Shown: positions 46,993-59,300 of the stretch, in pieces
Layout: the number at the start of each line of letters is the position of its first letter
How positions within the stretch are numbered: the stretch's first letter is position 1
Source: Agrostemma githago
Taxonomy: Eukaryota; Streptophyta; Magnoliopsida; Caryophyllales; Caryophyllaceae
DNA: 64,000 nt
NCBI GenBank assembly: GCA_958450325.1
Contig: OY288256.1
Location: 19,066,557-19,130,556, forward strand
Reading direction: 5' to 3'
Translations under genes and position numbers: made by a program
The notes under the pieces: model-generated
The model's database searches: none
Told to the model about the DNA's origin: nothing
The model's input: the letters and a program-made list of their open reading frames with translations, nothing else

Positions 46993-49079
46993 AGGTTCAG
47001 TGCCCCATCTTTGAATTACATCCACGACAGGGTTCACCAATACCCTCTTAGGGTTCAGTTTGTTGCGGGTTTAGTGACCTTGAATAAGGAAAAGGGTTTA
47101 GGGTTGGATTAGGCAGAGCCGCGTAGCGGGTCCGCCTAATCCAACCATAAACTCTTTTCCGTCCTTGAATAAGAAAAAGGGTTTAGGGTTGGATTAGGCG
47201 AAGCCGCGAAGCGGGTTTGCCTAATCCAACCCTAAACCCTTTTCCGTCCCGTCTTATGCAGTATCCTACTCTTAAGGTTCAGTGCCCCATCTTTAAATCA
47301 CATCCACGACAGGGTTCACCAATACCCTCTTAGAATTCAGTTTATTGCGGGTTTAGTGACCTTGAATAAGGAAAAGGGTTTAGGGTTGGATTACGCGGAG
47401 CCGCGTAGCGGGTCCGCCTAATCCAACCCTAAACCCTTTTCTGTCCTTGAATAAGGAAAAGCGTTTAGTGTTGGATTAGGCGGAGCCGCGAACCGGGTTC
47501 CCATAATCCAAACCTAAACCCTTTTCCGTCCCGTCTTATGAAGTACCCCACTCTCAAGGTTCAGTGCCCTATCATTGAATCACATCCACTACAGGGTTCA
47601 CCAATACCCTCTTAGGGTTCAGTTTGTTGCGGGTTTAGTGACCTTGAATAAGGAAAAGGGTTTAGGGTTGGATTAGGCGGAGCCGCGAAGCGGGTTCGCC
47701 TAATCCAACCCTTAACCCTTTTCCGTCCCGTCTTATGCAGTACCCTACTCTTAAGGTTCAGTGCCCCATCTTTGAATTACATCCACGACAGGGTTCACCA
47801 ATACCCTCTTAGGGTTCAGTTTGTTGCGGGTTTAGTGACCTTGAATAAGGAAAAGGGTTTAGGGTTGGATTAGGCGGAGCCGCGTAGCGGGTCCGCCTAA
47901 TCCAACCCTAAACTCTTTTCCGTCCTTGAATAAGAAAAAGGGTTTAGGGTTGGATTAGGCGAAGCCGCGAAGCGGGTTTGCCTAATCCAACCCTAAACCC
48001 TTTTCCGTCCCGTCTTATGCAGTACCCTACTCTTAAGGTTCAGTGCCCCATCTTTAAATCACATCCACGACAGGGTTCACCAATACCCTCTTAGGGTTCA
48101 GTTTATTGCGGGTTTAGTGACCTTGAATAAGGAAAAAGGGTTTAGGGTTGGATTACGCGGAGCCGCGTAGCGGGTCCGCCTAATCCAACCCTAAACCCTT
48201 TTCCGTCCTTGAATAAGGAAAAGGGTTTAGGGTTGGATTAGGCGGAGCCGCGAAGCGGGTTCGCCTAATCCAACCCTTAACCCTTTTCCGTCCCGTCTTA
48301 TGCAGTACCCTACTCTTAAGGTTCAGTGCCCCATCTTTGAATTACATCCACGACAGGGTTCACCAATACCCTCTTAGGGTTCAGTTTGTTGCGGGTTTAG
48401 TGACCTTGAATAAGGAAAAGGGTTTAGGGTTGGATTAGGCGGAGCCGCGTAGCGGGTCCGCCTAATCCAACCCAAAACTCTTTTCCGTCCTTGAATAAGA
48501 AAAAGGGTTTAGGGTTGGATTAGGCGAAGCCGCGAAGCGGGTTTGCCTAATCCAACCCTAAACCCTTTTCCGTCCCGTCTTATGCAGTATCCTACTCTTA
48601 AGGTTCAGTGCCCCATCTTTAAATCACATCCACGACAGGGTTCACCAATACCCTCTTAGAATTCAGTTTATTGCGGGTTTAGTGACCTTGAATAAGGAAA
48701 AGGGTTTAGGGTTGGATTACGCGGAGCCGCGTAGCGGGTCTGCCTAATCCAACCCTAAACCCTTTTCCGTCCTTGAATAAGGAAAAGCGTTTAGTGTTGG
48801 ATTAGGCGGAGCCGCGAAGCGGGTTCCCCTAATCCAAACCTAAACCCTTTTCCGTCCCGTCTTATGAAGTACCCCACTCTCAAGGTTCAGTGCCCTATCT
48901 TTGAATCACATCCACTACAGGGTTCACCAATACCCTCTTAGGGTTCAGTTTGTTGCGGGTTTAGTGACCTTGAATAAGGAAAAGGGTTTAGGGTTGGATT
49001 AGGCGGAGCCGCGAAGCGGGTTCGCCTAATCCAACCCTTAACCCTTTTCCGTCCCGTCTTATGCAGTACCCTACTCTTA
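46993..49079. repeat. 1326-bp-offset duplication (L L S plus L L)
   Basis: The L L S group 46993-47753 recurs at 48319-49079. Markers are GAATTACATCC, GGCGAAGCC, TTAGAATTCAG, TTAGTGTTGG and GAAGTACCCCACTCTC. An additional L L pair between them (47754, 48036) carries GAATTACATCC again and the A insertion that makes 48036 a 283-bp monomer. Confidence 0.85.
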
Positions 49080-50432
49080 AGGTTCAGTGCCCCATCTTTG
49101 AATCACATCCACGACAGGGTTCACCAATACCCTCTTAGGGTTCAGTTTGTTGCGGGTTTAGTGACCTTGAATAAGGAAAAGGGTTTAGGGTTGGATTAGG
49201 CGGAGCCGCGTAGCGGGTCCGCCTAATCCAACCCTAAACTCTTTTCCGTCCTTGAATAAGAAAAAGGGTTTAGGGTTGGATTAGGCAGAGCCGCGAAGCG
49301 GGTTTGCCTAATCCAACCATAAACCCTTTTCTGTCCCGTCTTATGCAGTACCCTACTCTTAAGGTTCAGTGCCCCATCTTTGAATCACATCAACGACAGG
49401 GTTCACCAATACCCTCTTAGGGTTCAGTTTGTTGCGGGTTTAGTGACCTTGAATAAGGAAAAGGGTTTAGGGTTGGATTAGGCGGAGCCGCGAAGCGGGT
49501 TCGCCTAATCCAACCCTTAACCCTTTTCCGTCCCGTCTTATGCAGTACCCTACTCTTAAGGTTCAGTGCCCCATCTTTAAATCACATCCACGACAGGGTT
49601 CACCAATACCCTCTTAGGGTTCAGTTTATTGCGGGTTTAGTGACCTTGAATAAGGAAAAGGGTTTAGGGTTGGATTAGGCAGAGCCGCGAAGCGGGTTCG
49701 CCTAATCCAACCCTTAACCCTTTTCCGTCCCGTCTTATGCAGTACCCTACTCTTAAGGTTCAGTGCCCCATCTTTAAATCACATCCACGACAGGGTTCAC
49801 CAATACCCTCTTAGGGTTCAGTTTGTTGCGGGTTTAGTGACCTTGAATAAGGAAAAGGGTTTAGGGTTGGATTAGGCAGAGCCGCGAAGCGGGTTCGCCT
49901 AATCCAACCCTTAACCCTTTTCCGTCCCGTCTTATGCAGTACCCTACTCTTAAGGTTCAGTGCCCCATCTTTAAATCACATCCACGACAGGGTTCACCAA
50001 TACCCTCTTAGGGTTCAGTTTATTGCGGGTTTAGTGACCTTGAATAAGGAAAAAGGGTTTAGGGTTGGATTACGCGGAGCCGCGTAGCGGGTCCGCCTAA
50101 TCCAACCCTAAACCCTTTTCCGTCCTTGAATAAGGAAAAGGGTTTAGGGTTGGATTAGGCGGAGCCGCGAAGCGGGTTCGCCTAATCCAACCCTTAACCC
50201 TTTTCCGTCCCGTCTTATGCAGTACCCTACTCTTAAGGTTCAGTGCCCCATCTTTGAATCACATCAACGACAGGGTTCACCAATACCCTCTTAGGGTTCA
50301 GTTTGTTGCGGGTTTAGTGACCTTGAATAAGGAAAAGGGTTTAGGGTTGGATTAGGCGGAGCCGCGTAGCGGGTCCGCCTAATCCAACCCTAAACCCTTT
50401 TCCGTCCCGTCTTATGCAGTACCCTACTCTTA

Positions 50433-51562
50433 AGGTTCAGTGTCCCATCTTTGAATCACATCCACGACAGGGTTCACCATTACCCTCTTAGGGTTCAGTT
50501 TGTTGCGGGTTTAGTGACCTTGAATAAGGAAAAGGGTTTAGGGTTGGATTAGGCGGAGCCGCGTAGCGGGTCCGCCTAATCCAACCCTAAACTCTTTTCC
50601 GTCCTTGAATAAGAAAAAGGGTTTAGGGTTGGATTAGGCAGAGCCGCGAAGCGGGTTTGCCTAATCCAACCATAAACCCTTTTCCGTCCCGTCTTATGCA
50701 GTACCCTACTCTTAAGGTTCAGTGCCCCATCTTTAAATCACATCCACGACAGGGTTCACCAATACCCTCTTAGGGTTCAGTTTATTGCGGGTTTAGTGAC
50801 CTTGAATAAGGAAAAAGGGTTTAGGGTTGGATTACGCGGAGCCGCGTAGCGGGTCCGCCTAATCCAACCCTAAACCCTTTTCCGTCCTTGAATAAGGAAA
50901 AGGGTTTAGGGTTGGATTAGGCGGAGCCGCGAAGCGGGTTCGCCTAATCCAACCCTTAACCCTTTTCCGTCCCGTCTTATGCAGTACCCTACTCTTAAGG
51001 TTCAGTGCCCCATCTTTGAATCACATCCACGACAGGGTTCACCAATACCCTCTTAGGGTTCAGTTTGTTGCGGGTTTAGTGACCTTGAATAAGGAAAAGG
51101 GTTTAGGGTTGGATTAGGCGGAGCCGCGTAGCGGGTCCGCCTAATCCAACCCTAAACTCTTTTCCGTCCTTGAATAAGAAAAAGGGTTTAGGGTTGGATT
51201 AGGCAGAGCCGCGAAGCGGGTTTGCCTAATCCAACCATAAACCCTTTTCCGTCCCGTCTTATGCAGTACCCTACTCTTAAGGTTCAGTGCCCCATCTTTA
51301 AATCACATCCACGACAGGGTTCACCAATACCCTCTTAGGGTTCAGTTTATTGCGGGTTTAGTGACCTTGAATAAGGAAAAAGGGTTTAGGGTTGGATTAC
51401 GCGGAGCCGCGTAGCGGGTCCGCCTAATCCAACCCTAAACCCTTTTCCGTCCTTGAATAAGGAAAAGGGTTTAGGGTTCGATTAGGCGGAGCCGCGAAGC
51501 GGGTTCGCCTAATCCAACCCTTAACCCTTTTCCGTCCCGTCTTATGCAGTACCCTACTCTTA
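50433..51562. repeat. 565-bp tandem duplication (L + 283-bp L)
   Basis: 50433-50997 and 50998-51562 each contain an L monomer with GGCAGAGCC and ACCATAAACCC, followed by a 283-bp L monomer with GGAAAAAGGG. The first linker of copy 1 differs (GTGTCCCATC, ACCATTACC). The same GTGTCCCATC linker follows at 51760, showing a second exchange at a 1327-bp offset (49953 versus 51280). Confidence 0.85.
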
Positions 51563-52238
51563 AGGTTCAGTGCCCCATCTTTGAATCACATCAACGACAG
51601 GGTTCACCAATACCCTCTTAGGGTTCAGTTTGTTGCGGGTTTAGTGACCTTGAATAAGGAAAAGGGTTTAGGGTTGGATTAGGCGGAGCCGCGTAGCGGG
51701 TCCGCCTAATCCAACCCTAAACCCTTTTCCGTCCCGTCTTATGCAGTACCCTACTCTTAAGGTTCAGTGTCCCATCTTTGAATCACATCCACGACAGGGT
51801 TCACCATTACCCTCTTAGGGTTCAGTTTGTTGCGGGTTTAGTGACCTTGAATAAGGAAAAGGGTTTAGGGTTGGATTAGGCGGAGCCGCGTAGAGGGTCC
51901 GCCTAATCCAACCCTAAACCCTTTTCCGTCCTTGAATAAGGAAAAGCGTTTAGGGTTGGATTAGGCGGAGCCGCGAAGCGGGTTCCCCTAATCCAAACCT
52001 AAACCCTTTTCCGTCCCGTCTTATGAAGTACCCTAGTCTCAAGGTTCAGTGCCCTATCTTTGAATCACATCCACTACAGGGTTCACCAATACCCTCTTAG
52101 GGTTCAGTTTGTTGCGGGTTTAGTGACCTTGAATAAGGAAAAGGGTTTAGGGTTGGATTAGGCGGAGCCGCGAAGCGGGTTCGCCTAATCCAACCCTTAA
52201 CCCTTTTCCGTCCCCTCTTATGCAGTACCCTACTCTTA

Positions 52239-52520
52239 AGGTTCAGTGCCCCATCTTTGAATCACATCCACGACAGGGTTCACCAATACCCTCTTAGGGT
52301 TCAGTTTGTTGCGGGTTTAGTGACCTTGAATAAGGAAAAGGGTTTAGGGTTGGATTAGGCGGAGCCGCGTAGCGGGTCCGCCTAATCCAACCCTAAACTC
52401 TTTTCCGTCCTTGAATAAGAAAAAGGGTTTAGGGTTGGATTAGGCGGAGCCGCGAAGCGGGTTTGCCTAATCCAACCCTAAACCCTTTTCCGTCCCGTCT
52501 TATGCAGTATCCTACTCTTA
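52239..52520. repeat. Reference two-hairpin monomer (L, 282 bp)
   Basis: This is the standard linker with two 85-bp hairpin modules head to tail (52326-52410 and 52411-52495), joined as CCGTCC-TTGAATAAG with no extra bases. The first module has the GTA apex and a TCCGCC right shoulder. The second has the GAA apex and TTTGCC. Every two-hairpin monomer I read in the window keeps this order (GTA type first, GAA type second), apart from mutated apices. The two positions are therefore distinct lineages rather than fresh duplicates. 118 complete L monomers are present. Confidence 0.93.
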
Positions 52521-55500
52521 AGGTTCAGTGCCCCATCTTTAAATCACATCCACGACAGGGTTCACCAATACCCTCTTAGGGTTCAGTTTATTGCGGGTTT
52601 AGTGACCTTGAATAAGGAAAAGGGTTTAGGGTTGGATTACGCGGAGCCGCGTAGCGGGTCCGCCTAATCCAACCCTAAACCCTTTTCGTCCTTGAATAAG
52701 GAAAAGCGTTTAGGGTTGGATTAGGCGGAGCCGCGAAGCGGGTTCCCCTAATCCAAACCTAAACCCTTTTCCGTCCCGTTTTATGAAGTACCCTACTCTC
52801 AAGGTTTAGTGCCCTATCTTTGAATCACATACACTACAGGGTTCACCAATACCCTCTTAGGGTTCAGTTTGTTGCGGGTTTAGTGACCTTGAATAAGGAA
52901 AAGGGTTTAGGGTTGGATTAGGCGAAGCCGCGAAGCGGGTTCGCCTAATCCAACCCTTAACCCTTTTCCGTCCCGTCTTATGCAGTACCCTACTCTTAAG
53001 GTTCAGTGCCCCATCTTTGAATCACATCCACGACAGGGTTCACCAATACCCTCTTAGGGTTCAGTTTGTTGCGGGTTTAGTGACCTTGAATAAGGAAAAG
53101 GGTTTAGGGTTGGATTAGGCGGAGCCGCGTAGCGGGTCCGCCTAATCCAACCCTAAACTCTTTTCCGTCCTTGAATAAGAAAAAGAGTTTAGGGTTGGAT
53201 TAGGCGGAGCCGCGAAGCGGGTTTGCCTAATCCAACCCTAAACCCTTTTCCGTCCCGTCTTATGCAGTATCCTACTCTTAAGGTTCAGTGCCCCATCTTT
53301 AAATCACATCCACGACAGGGTTCACCAATACCCTCTTAGAATTCAGTTTATTGCGGGTTTAGTGACCTTGATTAAGGAAAAGGGTTTAGGGTTGGATTAC
53401 GCGGAGCCGCGTAGCGGGTCCGCCTATTCCAACCCTAAACCCTTTTCCGTCCTTGAATAAGGAAAAGCGTTTAGTGTTGGATTAGGCGGAGCCGCGAAGC
53501 GGGTTCCCCTAATCCAAACCTAAACCCTTTTCCGTCCCGTCTTATGAAGTACCCTACTCTCAAGGTTCAGTGCCCTATCTTTGAATCACATCCACTACAG
53601 GGTTCACCAATACCCTCTTAGGGTTCAGTTTGTTGCGGGTTTAGTGACCTTGAATAAGGAAAAGGGTTTAGGGTTGGATTAGGCGGAGCCGCGAAGCGGG
53701 TTCGCCTAATCCAACCCTTAACCCTTTTCCGTCCCGTCTTATGCAGTACCCTACTCTTAAGGTTCAGTGCCCCATCTTTGAATCACATCCACGACAGGGT
53801 TCACCAATACCCTCTTAGGGTTCAGTTTGTTGCGGGTTTAGTGACCTTGAATAAGGAAAAGGGTTTAGGGTTGGATTAGGCGGAGCCGCGTAGCGGGTCC
53901 GCCTAATCCAACCCTAAACCCTTTTCCGTCCCGTCTTATGCAGTACCCTACTCTTAAGGTTCAGTGCCCCATCTTTGAATCACATCCACGACAGGGTTCA
54001 CCATTACCCTCTTAGGGTTCAGTTTGTTGCGGGTTTAGTGACCTTGAATAAGGAAAAGGGTTTAGGGTTGGATTAGGCGGAGCCGCGTAGAGGGTCCGCC
54101 TAATCCAACCCTAAACCCTTTTCCGTCCCGTCTTATGCAGTACCCTACTCTTAAGGTTCAGTGCCCCATCTTTGAATCACATCCACGACAGGGTTCACCA
54201 ATACCCTCTTAGAATTCAGTTTATTGCGGGTTTAGTGACCTTGAATAAGGAAAAGGGTTTAGGGTTTGATTACGCGGAGCCGCGTAGCGGGTCCGCCTAT
54301 TCCAACCCTAAACCCTTTTCCGTCCTTGAATAAGGAAAAGGGTTTAGGGTTGGATTAGGCGGAGCCGCGAAGCGGGTTCGCCTAATCCAACCCTTAACCC
54401 TTTTCCGTCCCGTCTTATGCAGTACCCTACTCTTAAGGTTCAGTGCCCCATCTTTGAATCACATCAACGACAGGGTTCACCAATACCCTCTTAGGGTTCA
54501 GTTTGTTGCGGGTTTAGTGACCTTGAATAAGGAAAAGGGTTTAGGGTTGGATTAGGCGGAGCCGCGTAGCGGGTCCGCCTAATCCAACCCTAAACCCTTT
54601 TCCGTCCCGTCTTATGCAGTACCCTACTCTTAAGGTTCAGTGCCCCATCTTTGAATCACATCCACGACAGGGTTCACCATTACCCTCTTAGGGTTCAGTT
54701 TGTTGCGGGTTTAGTGACCTTGAATAAGGAAAAGGGTTTAGAGTTGGATTAGGCGGAGCCGCGTAGAGGGTCCGCCTAATCCAACCCTAAATCCTTTTCC
54801 GTCCTTGAATAAGGAAAAGCGTTTAGGGTTGGATTAGGCGGAGCCGCGAAGCGGGTTCCCCTAATCCAAACCTAAACCCTTTTCCGTCCCGTCTTATGAA
54901 GTACCCTACTCTCAAGGTTCAGTGCCCTATCTTTGAATCACATCCACTACAGGGTTCACCAATACCCTCTTAGGGTTTAGTTTGTTGCGGGTTTAGTGAC
55001 CTTGAATAAGGAAAAGGGTTTAGGGTTGGATTAGGCGGAGCTGCGAAGCGGGTTCGTCTAATCCAACCCTTAACCCTTTTCCGTCCCGTCTTATGCAGTA
55101 CCCTACTCTTAAGGTTCAGTGCCCCATCTTTGAATCACATCCACGACAGGGTTCACCAATACCCTCTTAGGGTTCAGTTTTTTGCGGGTTTAGTGACCTT
55201 GAATAAGGAAAAGGGTTTAGGGTTGGATTAGGCGGAGCCGCGTAGCGGGTCCGCCTAATCCAACCCTAAACTCTTTTCCGTCCTTGAATAAGAAAAAGGG
55301 TTTAGGGTTGGATTAGGCGGAGCCGCGAAGCGGGTTTGCCTAATCCAACCCTAAACCCTTTTCCGTCCCGTCTTATGCAGTATCCTACTCTTAAGGTTCA
55401 GTGCCCCATCTTTAAATCACATCCACGACAGGGTTCACCAATACCCTCTTAGGGTTCAGTTTATTGCGGGTTTAGTGATCTTGAATAAGGAAAAGGGTTT

Positions 55501-56351
55501 AGGGTTGGATTACGCGGAGCCGCGTAGCGGGTCCGCCTAATCCAACCCTAAACCCTTTTCCGTCCTTGAATAAGGAAAAGGGTTTAGGGTTGGATTAGGC
55601 GGAGCCGCGAAGCGGGTTCGCCTAATCCAACCCTTAACCCTTTTCCGTCCCGTCTTATGCAGTACCCTACTCTTAAGGTTCATTGCCCCATCTTTTAATC
55701 ACATCCACGACAGGGTTCACCAATACCCTCTTAGGGTTCAGTTTGTTGCGGGTTTAGTATCCTTGAATAAGGAAAAGGGTTTAGGGTTGGATTAGGCGGA
55801 GCCGCGTAGCGGGTCCTCCTAATCCAACCCTAAGCCATTTTCCGTCCCGTCTTATGCAGTAGTCTACTCTTAAGGTTCAGTGCCCCATCTTTGAATCACA
55901 TCCACGACAGGGTTCACCAATACCCTCTTAGGGTTCAGTTTGTTGCGGGTTTAGTGACCTTGAATAAGGAAATGGGTTTAGGGTTGGATTAGGCAGAGCT
56001 GCGAAGCGGGTTCGCCTAATCCAACCCTAAACCCTTTTCCGTCCCGTCTAATGCAGTACCCTACTCTTAAGGATCAGTGCCCCATCTTTGAATCACATCC
56101 ACGACAGGGTTCACCAATACCCTCTAAGGGTTCAGTTTGTTGCGGGTTTACTGACCTTGAATAAGGAAAAGGGTTTAGGGTTGGATTAGTTGGAGCCGCG
56201 TAGCGGGTCCACCTAATCCAACCCTAAACCCTTTTCCGTCCATGAATAAGGAAAAGCGTTTAGGGTTGGATTAGGCGGAGCCGCGAAGCGGGTTCCCCTA
56301 ATCCAAACCTAAACCCTTTTCCGTCCCCTCTTATGCAGTACCCTACTCTTA
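52239..56351. repeat. 4113-bp segmental duplication, copy 1
   Basis: Seventeen monomers (52239 to 56351) recur at 56352-61731. The shared sequence begins slightly upstream: both copies are preceded by CCGTCCCCTCTTATGC (near 52210 and 56325). Both include the 281-bp monomer missing a C (CCCTTTTCGTCC) at 52521 and 56634, TTAGAATTCAG, TTGATTAAGG, CATTGCCCC, TTTAGTATCC, GGCAGAGCTGCG and CCATGAATAAGG. Confidence 0.92.
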
Positions 56352-59300
56352 AGGTTCAGTGCCCCATCTTTGAATCACATCCACGACAGGGTTCACCAAT
56401 ACCCTCTTAGGGTTCAGTTTGTTGCGGGTTTAGTGACCTTGAATAAGGAAAAGGGTTTAGGGTTGGATTAGGCGGAGCCGCGTAGCGGGTCCGCCTAATC
56501 CAACCCTAAACTCTTTTCCGTCCTTGAATAAGAAAAAGGGTTTAGGGTTGGATTAGGCGGAGCCGCGAAGCGGGTTTGCCTAATCCAACCCTAAACCCTT
56601 TTCCGTCCCGTCTTATGCAGTATCCTACTCTTAAGGTTCAGTGCCCCATCTTTAAATCACATCCACGACAGGGTTCACCAATACCCTCTTAGGGTTCAGT
56701 TTATTGCGGGTTTAGTGACCTTGAATAAGGAAAAGGGTTTAGGGTTGGATTACGCGGAGCCGCGTAGCGGGTCCGCCTAATCCAACCCTAAACCCTTTTC
56801 GTCCTTGAATAAGGAAAAGCGTTTAGGGTTGGATTAGGCGGAGCCGCGAAGCGGGTTCCCCTAATCCAAACCTAAACCCTTTTCCGTCCCGTTTTATGAA
56901 GTACCCTACTCTCAAGGTTTAGTGCCCTATCTTTGAATCACATACACTACAGGGTTCACCAATACCCTCTTAGGGTTCAGTTTGTTGCGGGTTTAGTGAC
57001 CTTGAATAAGGAAAAGGGTTTAGGGTTGGATTAGGCGAAGCCGCGAAGCGGGTTCGCCTAATCCAACCCTTAACCCTTTTCCGTCCCGTCTTATGCAGTA
57101 CCCTACTCTTAAGGTTCAGTGCCCCATCTTTGAATCACATCCACGACAGGGTTCACCAATACCCTCTTAGGGTTCAGTTTGTTGCGGGTTTAGTGACCTT
57201 GAATAAGGAAAAGGGTTTAGGGTTGGATTAGGCGGAGCCGCGTAGCGGGTCCGCCTAATCCAACCCTAAACTCTTTTCCGTCCTTGAATAAGAAAAAGAG
57301 TTTAGGGTTGGATTAGGCGGAGCCGCGAAGCGGGTTTGCCTAATCCAACCCTAAACCCTTTTCCGTCCCGTCTTATGCAGTATCCTACTCTTAAGGTTCA
57401 GTGCCCCATCTTTAAATCACATCCACGACAGAGTTCACCAATACCCTCTTAGAATTCAGTTTATTGCGGGTTTAGTGACCTTGATTAAGGAAAAGGGTTT
57501 AGGGTTGGATTACGCGGAGCCGCGTAGCGGGTCCGCCTATTCCAACCCTAAACCCTTTTCCGTCCTTGAATAAGGAAAAGCGTTTAGTGTTGGATTAGGC
57601 GGAGCCGCGAAGCGGGTTCCCCTAATCCAAACCTAAACCCTTTTCCGTCCCGTCTTATGAAGTACCCTACTCTCAAGGTTTAGTGCCCTATCTTTGAATC
57701 ACATCCACTACAGGGTTCACCAATACCCTCTTAGGGTTCAGTTTGTTGCGGGTTTAGTGACCTTGAATAAGGAAAAGGGTTTAGGGTTGGATTAGGCGGA
57801 GCCGCGAAGCGGGTTCGCCTAATCCAACCCTTAACCCTTTTCCGTCCCGTCTTATGCAGTATCCTACTCTTAAGGTTCAGTGCCCCATCTTTGAATCACA
57901 TCCACGACAGGGTTCACCAATACCCTCTTAGGGTTCAGTTTGTTGCGGGTTTAGTGACCTTGAATAAGGAAAAGGGTTTAGGGTTGGATTAGGCGGAGCC
58001 GCGTAGCGGGTCCGCCTAATCCAACCCTAAACCCTTTTCCGTCCCGTCTTATGCAGTACCCTACTCTTAAGGTTCAGTGCCCCATCTTTGAATCACATCC
58101 ACGACAGGGTTCACCATTACCCTCTTAGGGTTCAGTTTGTTGCGGGTTTAGTGACCTTGAATAAGGAAAAGGGTTTAGGGTTGGATTAGGCGGAGCCGCG
58201 TAGAGGGTCCGCCTAATCCAACCCTAAACCCTTTTCCGTCCCGTCTTATGCAGTACCCTACTCTTAAGGTTCAGTGCCCCATCTTTGAATCACATCCACG
58301 ACAGGGTTCACCAATACCCTCTTAGAATTCAGTTTATTGCGGGTTTAGTGACCTTGATTAAGGAAAAGGGTTTAGGGTTGGATTACGCGGAGCCGCGTAG
58401 CGGGTCCGCCTATTCCAACCCTAAACCCTTTTCCGTCCTTGAATAAGGAAAAGCGTTTAGTGTTGGATTAGGCGGAGCCGCGAAGCGGGTTCCCCTAATC
58501 CAAACCTAAACCCTTTTCCGTCCCGTCTTATGAAGTACCCTACTCTCAAGGTTTAGTGCCCTATCTTTGAATCACATCCACTACAGGGTTCACCAATACC
58601 CTCTTAGGGTTCAGTTTGTTGCGGGTTTAGTGACCTTGAATAAGGAAAAGGGTTTAGGGTTGGATTAGGCGGAGCCGCGAAGCGGGTTCGCCTAATCCAA
58701 CCCTTAACCCTTTTCCGTCCCGTCTTATGCAGTATCCTACTCTTAAGGTTCAGTGCCCCATCTTTGAATCACATCCACGACAGGGTTCACCAATACCCTC
58801 TTAGGGTTCAGTTTGTTGCGGGTTTAGTGACCTTGAATAAGGAAAAGGGTTTAGGGTTGGATTAGGCGGAGCCGCGTAGCGGGTCCGCCTAATCCAACCC
58901 TAAACCCTTTTCCGTCCCGTCTTATGCAGTACCCTACTCTTAAGGTTCAGTGCCCCATCTTTGAATCACATCCACGACAGGGTTCACCATTACCCTCTTA
59001 GGGTTCAGTTTGTTGCGGGTTTAGTGACCTTGAATAAGGAAAAGGGTTTAGGGTTGGATTAGGCGGAGCCGCGTAGAGGGTCCGCCTAATCCAACCCTAA
59101 ACCCTTTTCCGTCCCGTCTTATGCAGTACCCTACTCTTAAGGTTCAGTGCCCCATCTTTGAATCACATCCACGACAGGGTTCACCAATACCCTCTTAGAA
59201 TTCAGTTTATTGCGGGATTAGTGACCTTGAATAAGGAAAAGGGTTTAGGGTTTGATTACGCGGAGCCGCGTAGCGGGTCCGCCTATTCCAACCCTAAACC

